Of a DNA stretch of 64,000 nt, positions 1 through 10,777 are shown piece by piece. This stretch comes from Macrophomina tecta (lineage: Eukaryota > Ascomycota > Dothideomycetes > Botryosphaeriales > Botryosphaeriaceae): contig JAKSGN010000035.1 of assembly GCA_024180945.1 (NCBI GenBank), forward strand, positions 372,001 through 436,000. Reading direction: 5' to 3'. A program made the translations under genes and the position numbers. Numbering within the stretch: position 1 is the stretch's first letter; each line of letters starts with the position of its first letter. The notes under the pieces were generated by a model, which worked only from the letters and a program-made list of their open reading frames with translations, ran no database searches and was not told the DNA's origin.

Positions 1-2940
1 GCGATTGATACCCTCGCTTTCGAAAACCAAGATATGGCTTCTTGGGTGCATTCGTTACGTCAATGTATCATTTTCCCTATTCTGTCGTCTTTCTATTCGC
101 CTCTATATATATAGCATCTTCTCGGTAGCATATATTTCGCAAATTCTCGAAGCAAGCTGAAATCTAGCTTGCCACCCGCCACCATAATTTGGTCAACTCG
201 CAGCCAGCTGCACAGTGAATAAGGTGACTCGAGCGACAATCACCAATTCTTTGCGAGACGCAAACCGAAAAGGATAAATAAACTCATGCATTCAGCCTAT
301 TGTGATCCGATTGGCGGTGGCGCTGGCAGACGAGGGGGGTGCACCAAACCAGCGGGTTCTCGGAGGCAGCTGTCGCGAGAAGACAGTCTCTCTTCTTTCT
401 CTCTTTCTCTTCTCTCGCATGACATCAGCAGACGAATGAGGGGTTGTGAGTGGGTGCGCCCATTCCTTCGGTTGCACAAAGGGGGTTAAAACGGCTTTAA
501 TTTTTCTGTTGACTCCACACTCGTGCGCGCGTGCTGTGAGCCAAAAATAACTTCACACCACGCGCGGCAGAACAAGGGCTCGAAACAAGCCGCACATCGC
601 ATCCCACATTCTCTCTCTGTTTTGTATGGGGAAGACGGGATATGGCGTTCTCCTCTCTTGTTATCCACCACATCGGCTTTTCGATCTGCGATAAGCTTAG
701 TACCCTACATACGCAATCTCTCGCTGCCTGTCAAAGCGTTTTTGAATTGTTTTTTTTTCTTTCCCCAATCCTCCGTAGCTGATGGGCGAGTCACGAAAGC
801 GGTGGATGACGGATGATGCATTCGGATGTGGATACGTCGGGGGAGCAAGGGCCTGCGCCGATCCCTTCCGTCAGAGGCCTCAGTGATTGACGCGGAGAGG
901 CTTTTCTGACATACATGCACGCACGGCGGGCGGAAGGGAAGGGAGTTGGAAGGCAATAACGATGTACGCATGCATGCATACATACATATTACGATGCGGT
1001 GATGCTCACATCGTGCATGGGAGGCAAGAGAAAGATTGAAGGGGATAAAAAGGGAAATAAGAAAGAGACGTCCGCTAATGTGTCTCTCTGCCTATCATCT
1101 GCCTGCGTATCTGCCGGCACCTGCAGTTCGTCGATCAACGCCCTCGCTGTGCGCACGGTCACTTTCTTCTTGCTCCTCCTCCCTTGCCTGTCTTATTTTG
1201 GCTGACCTACCTTTTGGACCCCATGCTAAGCGAATCTTTGCAATTGCGCGAAGGATTCCCGCGCTCGTTCGTCTTGTTCCATCGTTCGGCCGCAACTTAG
1301 GGGGGGGGGGGGAAGCCCCGGCCGCATCCGCCAGCGCCGCGCGCGCCCGCACGCACATACGCAGGCGGGTCTTCCCTTCTGATGCATTTTCATTACTACC
1401 GCGGGTGCGGATGGTGGGATGAGATTGAGGCGGGGCGCTGTTGCGCGCCACACCGGTTCGAATACAGTCAGCCAGACGGGCACACGCGCACGCTGCGCAG
1501 CGCAAATCGGCTTCGTCGTGGTATTTACGTATTCTGTGAGTCAGTTCTCTTTCAGGATTCCTTTGATGCTCCTTCCGATTCCCGACTCCTCCTTCTCGCA
1601 TCAGCGGAACAATCCCCATGCCGCTCCTTCGCTGCTGCTTTTCGCTTCCTTTGTCCCATGCGTCGTGTTGTTGTGGGGCTTAGGGCTGCGGCTGTCTAGG
1701 TACGTCATGTTTTTCTTGCCACTTTTGGGCGGCACCTGAGTAAGGGAGCACGGGCGGCGGCATTTCCTCGATGTTGCAATGCATTCGTCGGGGCGCGCGG
1801 GAAGAGGGAGTGATGGCACGCCGAAGGTTCCGGATTGGCTTGCTCTAGCCCGGGCCTGGTGCTAGCCCGACCGTGGTGTTAGCCGGGCTGGTGCGTGTCT
1901 GTGATGAGGGGCGGGAGGGAGAGACAGAAAAAAGGGTCATGCTAGGTTCCGTTGCGCGGTATCTGTGCGCGCGCCCCCCGGGGGGGGGGGGTTGTTCTTG
2001 CCCTAGCAGGTCTGGATGTAGTATTTGGTAGAAGGTCGACGCGTTAGGACACTAAGCTATAGTGGGTACGTAAGTCACTGCTGGGTATTGGGGTTTTCGT
2101 CTTGTGACGAAATTCGGAGCGCGGTGTGTTGGTCATCTCGGCTACGGTGCCGGTTCCTGGCGACGAGCGGGTATGCTTCTGCATGCACTCGTGCCCTTGA
2201 AAGATGATGCCCCCTTGCTGCTGTTGCTGGAACATTCCCGACGTCGTGGTCGGCGGTCGCATGGGCAGCGGCACGGCTCGTAGATACGATAATTCCGGGA
2301 TTGGGTTGTTGGTTGGCGTGTGCTTTCCCGGTCATGACACAGAACCAAGGATCACGCAGCGAGCGGTGACAACCTACTTTGGACATTGGTTGATAAAGAG
2401 GAAAGCGTCACTGAGGTGACGAGTCGCTCGGTGTGTCAAAGGTTACGAGGTTTCCCGAAATAGATATGCAACTGATCAAGTGAGTGAGTTGCGCCGAGAC
2501 TACACGCATGCATACCCAATTCAAAGTAGCTGCACACTCTGCAGCCGGTGCCATTGGTCCAATCAACCTCCCATCATGCTTGTGGGGAAGTGTGTGCGGA
2601 GATGAAGATGCAGGGTGTGGAGCTGCATGAACACCAGATATCGGAGGAACGACTTGTTAGAGGTAACGCAAATGACGCTCAAGATGCCACAGAGGACCAT
2701 GGTACGCCCGGGAAACGTGACGTGGCGCGGATGAGCGTGGAAATATCAGGAAGCTCGCATGTGATGAAACAAAGGTGGACGTTTTGGCCAAGTCAAGGAA
2801 AGAAAAGATCGATATGAAACTGACCATTAGGAACTCTTCCAGCAGCCCTGCAACTGTTGGTTCCCTCGGCCGATACTTACAAGAATGCAACAACAAGTCA
2901 CCACCTACTCTCCAAATATAGACACTTGACCCCTCTCCAC
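1..2940. other. long stretch without a recognisable gene
   Basis: No reading frame here looks like a conserved protein. The longest frames (about 100-175 codons) are Arg/Pro/Ala-rich and overlap on both strands, as expected for GC-rich noncoding DNA. Two long G runs occur, about 13 G at 1300-1312 and a C6-G12 block at 1974-1991, plus pyrimidine-rich patches. It may be the upstream or untranslated region of a gene lying to the left, but that cannot be judged from this window. Confidence 0.5.
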
Positions 2941-4155
2941 TCATGAATCGTCGATCTTCACCGTCCTAGAGCTCACGGACTCGTCGTTGCTGTCCGCGTG
3001 AGGTCGCTTTGCGTGTCGACGTCCGTCGTCCCGGCCCTGCTCCGCGGAGTCGCAATCTGAGTTGACACTATCTTTCTCGCTCACCTTCCTCTTCGTACCG
3101 CGACTGCGATGCATGGATCCGACGACAGGTTCGGCCTCATCGTTGATGAAGAGCGCTAGGGTGTTATCCTTGTCTGTCCGCTGCCAAACCTGCAGAGGAC
3201 AGCACGGCGGTTCTCGGAGGTCGACCCCTCTCTGCATCTCGGTCCAGAACCGCTGCTTGAACCACATTGCCACCCAGTTCATGGGCACGACAGACGAGGC
3301 CAAGCCACCATGCGTACCTTGTTTACCCCTGTCCACCCAGTCAGCGGCCATGAGCGTGGTTGTCGGTGCCATCTGCGAGAGGTGGTAAGGGTTGATTTCT
3401 CCCCCAAGCACCTTCATTTCCCAGGCAGTGCCCCAGTCAGTGGTAGGGGCCTCGAGGTGGAAGAGGGGCTCCAAGGTGCTATTGCGTTTCATCATGCTGA
3501 ATGTGTGGCACACTTCATGCGTCAAGACTGCAGCTAGAAAGAAGGAGTAGCGTAACTGGGCATCCAGTGGGTCGTTGAAGAAAGCCTCGCGGGCGTAGTC
3601 CCTGAAGTGCTCATGCAACTTGACGACGACCCTTTTCCCTGCTTCATTTGTCACCCTGAAGAAGGGGTGCACTGGTTCTATCGGCTCACGAACGGTTTCA
3701 TGCCACTGAGAGCGCCCGCAGCTGACGAATTCTTGGTAGATGTCAAAGTCAAAGACGACAAACTCGGCCAGGTTGGCCAGCGCCTCTTTAACGTAGGCTG
3801 CGTGGGCCGGGGTGTACATCATGGCATTATCAAGGACTTGCTCCTCGCGTTCAGGATGTTGAATTTCGAGGTCGAACGAGGCGTGCATCCACCAGTCGAG
3901 AAGCGGGTCTACTGTTAGCCAGAGTGAAGCTAGACGAAGAGCGAGGCTCATTCCATGATATTCGTAGAGACTGGCCGAGGGAAAGTTGGAACGGCGGAAG
4001 AGAGGATGGATTTCGTTGTTAATATCCGGAGCAGCGCCTGGGTGGAGCTCGAAGACCCACCTGAGATCCGGTCGCTCTTGCACTGCTTGCCTGAAGAGCT
4101 TTTGATGAGGGGTGTCTCCGTGGGAACTTGAGGGCTTTTTAGCCGTCTCGGTCAT
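2941..4155 (-). CDS. hypothetical protein with HExxH zincin-like motif
   Basis: This is a single-exon frame of 404 codons from the ATG at 4155. The frame stays open to an earlier ATG at 4305, which would give 454 aa. I prefer the inner start because the extra 50 residues look like translated leader and contain a donor-like CAGGTAAGT just before the inner ATG. Residues 213-217 read HEVCH, the HExxH zinc-peptidase signature, in a hydrophobic helix context (FFLAAVLTHEVCHTF). A TAWE segment about 30 residues later offers Glu246 as a possible third ligand. The N-terminal part is rich in aromatic and acidic residues. The last 70 or so residues are charged and Ser-rich with KRK and RRHAKR patches that could be nuclear-localisation signals. 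There is no signal peptide. Metal binding and peptidase activity are inferred from the motif alone; I do not recognise the family. Confidence 0.8.
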   Translation of the reverse strand: MTETAKKPSSSHGDTPHQKLFRQAVQERPDLRWVFELHPGAAPDINNEIHPLFRRSNFPSASLYEYHGMSLALRLASLWLTVDPLLDWWMHASFDLEIQHPEREEQVLDNAMMYTPAHAAYVKEALANLAEFVVFDFDIYQEFVSCGRSQWHETVREPIEPVHPFFRVTNEAGKRVVVKLHEHFRDYAREAFFNDPLDAQLRYSFFLAAVLTHEVCHTFSMMKRNSTLEPLFHLEAPTTDWGTAWEMKVLGGEINPYHLSQMAPTTTLMAADWVDRGKQGTHGGLASSVVPMNWVAMWFKQRFWTEMQRGVDLREPPCCPLQVWQRTDKDNTLALFINDEAEPVVGSMHRSRGTKRKVSEKDSVNSDCDSAEQGRDDGRRHAKRPHADSNDESVSSRTVKIDDS

Positions 4156-4841
4156 TACTGGTAACTTACCTGACTGCCTGCAGTGCCTAGTTGCTTGAGA
4201 ATCCGAAGAAAAGGATGGGAAGGAAAGAACGTGGGGAATTTGACGATCGTGGGTAGTGACCGGACCTACGAGATGGCTTCGCTGCGATCTAGGGTTGTGA
4301 GGCACTTATACAATCAATTGTACATACGTACACAGCAGGCGGAGACAAAGGACCAGGGCGGAAGAAGGCTTTGCTCCCAAATTAGCACTGGGATATTGAC
4401 ACAAAGAGTGTTGAACTGGCGCTGTGTAAACAAAGGATGGGAGCAAAATAGTAGATGTGCCACGTTCTGGGCGTGAAGTCAAGCGTAGGAAGACTCCTTC
4501 GAGTCGCCGGGATGCCGTGGTCATGCTCGCTCGCTGGCTGACAGGTAGCCACCGATCACGGGTGCGCGTAGTCCGCCGGCGTAACGCTCAGCTCAAGTTT
4601 CGTCGGAGGAAAACAGAATCCATGCCTGCCACGAATGCTAGCGCGGCGATGGCGGGTCAGGCCGTGGATTGCCGGATAAGGTAAGCGGTGAGGATGGGGT
4701 GGTGTTTTGCATGAGGTGGGGCGTGATAAGGGTAGGGCAGTAGCTTTAGCGAGGAGGCGTGCGGAGGGCCTGACTGACTGCCGAGTGGGCCAACGTCATC
4801 TGCCACTCTTCCTCACCAGCGAACCCCGTCAACGCGCCGCA
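4156..4841. promoter_or_regulatory. divergent intergenic region, HExxH gene / TBC gene
   Basis: This is about 690 nt between two genes transcribed away from each other, so it should contain both promoters and 5' UTRs. I see no convincing TATA box and no other gene. The alternative longer start of the HExxH protein would use 4156-4305. Confidence 0.45.
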
Positions 4842-7495
4842 ATGAGGTCTTCTCGAGACGCGAGGTAAGCACGCCTGCCATGTCCTCGCCGCACCCCTTT
4901 CTGACGTCCCATCTCGCGCAGAGCGTCTTGGGACCTGCTTGACCAGGTCAAGACCCTCGACGACCTGCGCTCCGCCGTTGGGCTGGAATCCGCGCCGACG
5001 CCTCTAGCAAGCGGCCAGCGTTCTGTGTGCTGGAAGGTGAGTACCCGCCGACGACGGATACAGAGTTGAATCGAGGTCGAAACAGAGTCTCTGCGCGCCG
5101 CATGAGTCGTCGATCAGCCAGCTAAGCTCGTCCCTGCAGGCATTCCTCTTGTTCGAGAACGTGAATCGCCCAGAATGGCCCTCCACCCTTGCCGAGTCGC
5201 GCGCCGTCTATGAGTCCTTGCGCGCCCACTTCCTGCGCGCCATCGAGAACCCGGACGAGCTCGAGTCGGCCCTCGACCCGCTGAGCGAGAGCGATGAAGT
5301 ACGTTCCCGCCCTCTCCACCGTCCCGCTCCACAACCGCCGCCGACGTAGCGCATCGCAAACCCATGTCTGACCTCTGACTAAGCTTTGAAAGTCCCCATG
5401 GGTTGCCCTGCGCAAAGACGAAGCCCTGCGCACCGAGATCTTCCAAGATGTCGACCGCTGCATGCCCGACAATACCTATTTCCGCCAGCCCGACACCCAG
5501 CAGATGATGCTCGATATCTTGTTCATATTCTGCAAGCTGAACCCGGATGTTGGATACAGGCAGGGTATGCACGAGGTGCTTGCTCCCATATTATGGGTTA
5601 TCGAGAGGGATGCTGTGGACCAGAAGGAAGCAGGCGTGGACCATCGGACGCAACACAAGGACCTGTTGCTCGATCTTTGTGATTCACGCTTTATCGAGCA
5701 CGATACCTTCACCCTGTTTGGTCTAGTCATGCAGAACGCGAAAACTTACTACGAGCCTTCCAAGACCAAGCAGTCGAGCGATTCGCCCATGCTTGCGAAG
5801 TGCCGCCATATCTTCGAGAAGCTCCTCCCCAAGGCCGACCCCGAGCTTGCAGATCACTTGAAAGAAATAGAAGTCGCTCCGCAGATGTTCTTGATGTATG
5901 TTATCTTTCTGATCCTTAAGTGTCACCCATTGGCTGACGGACTTTGTAGGCGCTGGATGAGACTGTTATTCGGTCGCGAATTTCCCTTCGATGAGGTTCT
6001 TCTCATGTGGGACCTCATCTTCGCTGCCGACCCGTCACTGGAAGTTGTGGATTACGTATGCATAGCCATGCTACTGCGCGTCCGTTGGGATCTCTTGGAC
6101 TCTGACGCCAATATGGCCATCACAATTTTGCTTCGATACCCGCAACCGAAGAAGGACGATCCTCCGCGGACCTTTGTTCAGGACGCCGTACAGTTAAAGG
6201 AGAAGCTCAATTGGGATACTGCGAGTCAGATTACACAGAAACACACAGGCCGGACACCGGCTCGGCCCAATCAGCAGCGGCCAGAAACCCCTCAAGATCA
6301 GATGGCGCCGCCAGAACGACAACTCTCTCCTTTTAGATTTCCTCCGCACTCAAGGTCGCCGTCCGGAAGTATTGAGACTATAATCCAGGATGCAGCCCGA
6401 GGGATGTACAAGAGAGGTGAGAAGTGGGGCGTCAATAAAACCATTAGAGATGCAGTCGGCGACATCCGTAAGAACGTACAAGGCATACAGACCGGCCGCA
6501 ATACACCTAACTTTAGACAACTAATTACCGGAGATGTGGGCAGACCTGAAGAGTCTGCGGCGTTGGCGCGGAAGATTGAAGCATTGGAAGCGCGCAACAA
6601 ATCGCTTGCGAAGATGATTGAGGAGTCTGTTGCAGAACTATGGGGTTGTCAAAAGGATGCGTTGGATGGCAAGGGTTCAGAAAAGAAAACGATCGAGGCA
6701 CTCAGCCTTGCGATCGCAAAGGTGCAGGTGATGCAGGTTTATCTTGAAGACTCCAGCATTCCGCTCCCGCAGGATGATCCGGTGCCTTTCGAGCAACCAG
6801 CTCCCACCCAGACCACTCTGGCGGAAGTGAGCGTGGAACCATCAGTACCTTCCAGCGAAGACAGCAGTGGAACAACGGAACGGGCCACACCAGCGGCTAA
6901 AAACAAGGTGTCGGGTTCCGCCCCCGTCGGCGGCAATGCCACACCAACGACCATGCCGCAGTCAGCCTCCACCGGCGCCTCCGACAGTAACACAAGCGCA
7001 ACTCCCTCTCGCTCGTCCTCGCACATACCCGCCCGCAGCGCCGCACAGATCTCGAGCTCCTCCTCTTCCCGCACTCGACCCAGCCTCGCCTCTTCAACCT
7101 TCTCCTGGATGTTGGGCCAAGAGCCCGACACCACTCCTGCCTCCAGCTTCGCCGCAGCCTCATCGCTTAGCACCTTCCAACCGCTGGAGAAGCGCGAGCG
7201 CCGCCGCAATAAGCCGGGCGGTGGAGGTGCGAACAGTAAGCGTGTGGATGCTGGTGGCTCCTCGGAGGGAAGTGGTGGAGGCGGTGGTTCTGGTGGCGGA
7301 GATAGGGCATTTTTGTTTGGTGATGAGGATGATGAGTTCATGTCGACGATTGGAGGTGGTGGGGGCGCGAAGGCAGGGAAGAAGGGGAAGGAGGGGTTCA
7401 GGCGAGAAGTGTTCGATTTAGATGAGGTTGGTGGTGGTGGGAATGGGATCGGGGTTGGAAGTGGGGCAAACAGTGTGCAGGGTAGTGTGGATTGA
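4842..7495 (+). CDS. TBC domain Rab-GTPase activating protein, TBC1D5-like
   Basis: The product is predicted to accelerate GTP hydrolysis by Rab GTPases in endosomal trafficking. Five exons give 781 aa: 4842-4864, 4922-5036, 5140-5298, 5393-5895 and 5950-7495; all donors are GT and acceptors AG. Both TBC catalytic fingers are present: IFQDVDR at 115-121 (IxxDxxR, Arg121) and YRQ at 154-156 (YxQ, Gln156), followed by GMHEVLAPILWV. RWMRLLFGREFPFDEVLLMWD continues the domain exactly when the 54-nt intron 5896-5949 is removed, and this join matches the TBC1D5 type. Residues after about 340 are Ser/Pro-rich with a probable coiled coil (ARKIEALEARNKSLAKM), and the C terminus is Gly-rich with acidic DEDDE. 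The 54-nt intron has no stop and is a multiple of three, so unspliced message would add 18 residues inside the TBC domain. Subfamily assignment is by motif resemblance. Confidence 0.9.
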
Positions 7496-8209
7496 GTGGG
7501 TTCTTTGGGCGGATGACGGGCGGGCGGTAAGTAATGCGGATGTCTTATGGCTTTATGCTCATGAGCATAGCATGGCGTGAGCATTTCATTTTGTGAAATC
7601 CTGGCTTTGGATGGAGAGTAGAGATGTATGTTTTGCCTGGGATACATCGTATATATTCATTTCCATTAGCGTTTGCGTCGACTTTGCACGTGTGGACAGT
7701 GATGAATGGCTCGTTCTGAGCGGACTTACGACTGGACTCGTTCAGCTTAAGTAAGGATGAAGCGATATGTGTTGGTCGCGGTCACTTCTATCCCGCTTTC
7801 ATGACCGTATCAATTCACAACACACCGCAAAGTCGTTGCCTTTGTTTCGCGCACCGTGACGGAAGCTATACCGTATCCAGTTCTAGCGCAATTACCCTAT
7901 ACGGCAAGTCACTCACCCAGCCACGCAATTGATTCCGGGGAGTAGAAGCATCTGTCCTGATACGAATACCTAGAAATAGGAGTAATAATTACGTCCGGAA
8001 GAATACTTCTACCCCCCAAGCATATTTCTATGCTTTCGCAACGGGCAGAGCAACTCGTTTTGTAGGGCGCGAAGCTTTGTCGTCAACATGCTCCCCACTT
8101 CAAGCTCCCACTCCCCTTTTGCCATTCACTTTATCACCCACAAGCGCGCGAATCATCACTTGTACTGAGCTAGATGCATGAGCAACTGTACGTTTAAAAC
8201 ATCCATAAT
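7496..8209. other. convergent 3' intergenic region
   Basis: This lies between the 3' ends of the TBC gene (+) and KRI1 (-). It holds no gene that I can support. It includes a 16-nt perfect palindrome and a short hairpin described separately. Confidence 0.5.
7554..7599. repeat. 16-nt palindrome followed by a small hairpin
   Basis: TATGCTCATGAGCATA at 7554-7569 is its own reverse complement. Just after it, ATTTCA (7583-7588) and TGAAAT (7594-7599) can pair around a 5-nt loop. The position 60-100 nt past the TBC stop suggests a role in 3' end formation or chance; no function is shown. Confidence 0.55.
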
Positions 8210-10227
8210 CTACTCCTCGGCCGCGCCAGCCTTCCTCTTCTTGCCTCTCTTCTTCTTCTTTTTGCTTCCTTCCCTGATATCTACGCCATCTTCACCCGCA
8301 TCCTTCATTTGCACATCAGCCGGAGCATGGATGGGCAAGCCCTTCTCATTGTACTTCTTGCTGACGTAGTCGCTGAAGCCGTACTTAGGGCCTTCCTCGT
8401 CACCGAAAGTGTCCTTGCGCCATTGCCTGAGTCTGGCCTTCTTGCCCAGCTTCTTCTTGTCCTTCTTCTTCTTCTCCGGATCACGCCACGCAGCCAACTT
8501 TTTAAGGCCGGCGAACTGGTTGAGTGCGGAATCATCTGCGAGAAGAATATCGCGCGCAGTGAGGCCGAAGGTGGTGGGGGAGGTCTCACGGTAGCGGAAC
8601 TTCATGGGCCCGCTTTCGCTCTCCTTGGCTGCGAGTTCCACATCGATGTTCTGATCGACGAGGCTCTCGATAATGCGGCGCTCTCTCCGGGCAGCGCGCT
8701 TGGCCTCAATCTCATCTTTCTTAGACAACTTTTTCTTGCTCGAGATCGTCTCCTCATCATACTCTTCCGCATCGCTGTTGGGAAGCTGAACACCGCCGTC
8801 TTCCTCGTCTTCTGCATCGGACAATGTGACAGCGGGCTTCTCCACCTCGTCTTCGAAATCGGGGACGATATCTTTGATATCAATGTCGTCGTCCCACTTT
8901 GGCTTCTTCGGCTTCTTCTTCTTTTTCTTCTTTCCCTCGCCGTCGTCGTCAGATGAGTCGGATGCAGCGCCTTCGTTCTCAGCGTAATAGGCGTCGCCGA
9001 AGCGCTTCTGCATCTCCTGATCCCAGCGGTCGTCATCCCAGTCTGCATCGAGAACATCCCTCCATTCATCCAGATTGAACTCCTTCCCACTCAAACCTGC
9101 AGCCTCTTTGATCATCTTGAGCTTCTCCTCCATCTCCTCAATCTTTAGCTTGCGCAGACGAGCCTTGTCCTCCTCCCGCTCGCGCTTGATCGCTTCTTTC
9201 CTTTCACGCTCCTTATCCCTCTGCTTTTGCCGAGCACTCTTCTCTTCCCTGCGGACGGTGGTCTTTGCAACGGCGTCACGAGCGAAGGTTTGCAGCTTCT
9301 CGTTGGCGGTTGCAGGGTCCTCGAAGCGCATGTTGTATGCAAACTCGAATTCGTCGGCACGGCGGTCGTCTTCGTCATCATCGGATTCCAGCGGCGCAAA
9401 TTTGTCGGTATCCAGAGTCCAGGCGCGGGAAGCCATGAAGTTGGAGAGAAAATTCTCAGGATCCTTGTCGGCCTCCTCGATGTTGAGCTCTATTTTCTTC
9501 TTCCTGCTCTTCTTCTCCAGCTTGGGTTCGGCGGCAACGAAATCAGTATCCTCCTGCTTCTTAGGTTTCGCGACGAGGAAATCATCGTCATCCGAAGCGC
9601 TGTCGTCGGCATTGGCCTGGGCTACACTGGCCAACTCCTTCTTCAGAGCCTCTTGCTCGCGGGCATATGGAAGAGCTGGCCTCTCTTTCTCGTCGTCGAA
9701 ATCTGTCTTGCCCTCCAACAGGTTCTGGCGGTGGTAGTCCTGGAGCGTCACGGGCTTCTCCTTCTTCTCGGTTGCAGGCAGGGATTCGGGGTCCCATTCA
9801 GAATAGAATTTGGCGTTTGCATCGTATACACGGGGGTCTTTGCTTCGGATGGCGTTGAGAGTAGCAGATATCTCGGCGTCAAGTGCCTCGGTGGCCAGCA
9901 TGGCATCGTCGTCCTCGTCTTCGGAGGAGGAGGATTCCTCGTCGGAGCCGGCGTCGCCGCCTTTGGTGGGGTTTCCCTTGCCATACTTTTCCTCAACTTC
10001 AGAGAACGTTAGCGCATGCCAGGGAAGCTCGATTGCGCGAGGTTGAACATACGACGGTGCCTCTCCTCGCGCTTCTTGTTGTGCTCGAAACGGCGGGCAA
10101 ACTCCTCGTTGATCTTGAAAGTGACTTCTTCGCCGGCAGAGGACGAAGAGTCGTCGTCATCGCCCATGAGCAGCTTCGCGCGCTTGGCCGGGCGACCGGC
10201 CTCGGACTGAGGCATAGCTGGCGCCAT
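8210..10227 (-). CDS. KRI1: KRI1 family ribosome biogenesis protein
   Basis: Kri1 is a nucleolar factor that binds Krr1 and is needed for 40S subunit (18S rRNA) maturation. Two exons, 10227-10053 and 9996-8210, are split by a 56-nt intron with donor GTATGT and branch GCTAAC, giving 653 aa. Supporting features are the family layout: an acidic N-terminal half with Asp/Glu/Ser tracts and KINEEFARRFEHNKKREE near residue 40, the RPALPYAREQEALKKEL segment, a central Arg/Glu-rich coiled coil, and a C-terminal core with SGPMKFRYRETSPTTFGLT and KYGFSDYVSKKYNEKGLP. It ends in a Lys/Arg-rich tail (SKKKKKRGKKRK) typical of nucleolar proteins. Without the first exon the protein would lack its conserved N terminus, so the spliced model is preferred. 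It diverges from the Sip3-like gene across about 550 nt. Confidence 0.93.
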
Positions 10228-10777
10228 CTGGAGGAGAGTTGTTGCGGCGAGCGATTAGCTTTCGGCTGCTGGGCTCAGAAAAAGTTCCTGAGAACGGGCA
10301 CACTCGGGCCACGGCTCCAGGGCCAGACCTTGCCGCATCGGGCCTTAGCTGCCGCGGAGACCGACCAACCACCTCCGCCTGCCATCTGCCGCCCGCCGCT
10401 GCTCGACTGGAGCTGTGCGCGCTACTGTCCAAACAGACTCGCGTGCGTACTTGTGTTTCTGCTGAAACCGCTACGTTCTGCCGCCAATCGACGGCGATGC
10501 GCGCCTGCTGGGCGGAGGAGCTTGTGGATTGGGTGAGCGCGTGCGGGCGGCGTGTGATTGCCTTCCGCTCTCGGTTCTGGCCTTGGCCGAAATGATCTGT
10601 CGCTGCGCTCGGGGCCTGCTGTGACGTGCACTCGCCAATCCAAAGACACCTCCCGCCGCAGCGCCCCCCGTGAACCCTCTCCCGCTCGACATTGATCCTG
10701 ACGAATCGCCATGCTGCTCTGATATCTCCGCGACTTTGCGCTCCGACATCCCGTTCCATCGTTCCGCGCGCCCTGCC
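10228..10777. promoter_or_regulatory. bidirectional promoter region KRI1 / SIP3-like
   Basis: About 550 GC-rich nt separate two divergent start codons and must carry both promoters. Overlapping frames here are Arg/Ala/Pro-rich and look like noncoding GC-rich DNA. No specific binding site is claimed. Confidence 0.5.

Noticed and set aside
1095..1619. 174-codon minus-strand frame in the gene-free left end
   Set aside because: Ala/Arg-rich, overlaps plus-strand frames of equal length, crosses a G13 tract and has no motif.
6739..7647. 302-codon minus-strand frame
   Set aside because: Antisense to the Ser/Gly-rich end of the TBC gene; Pro-rich composition is the mirror of Gly-rich coding.
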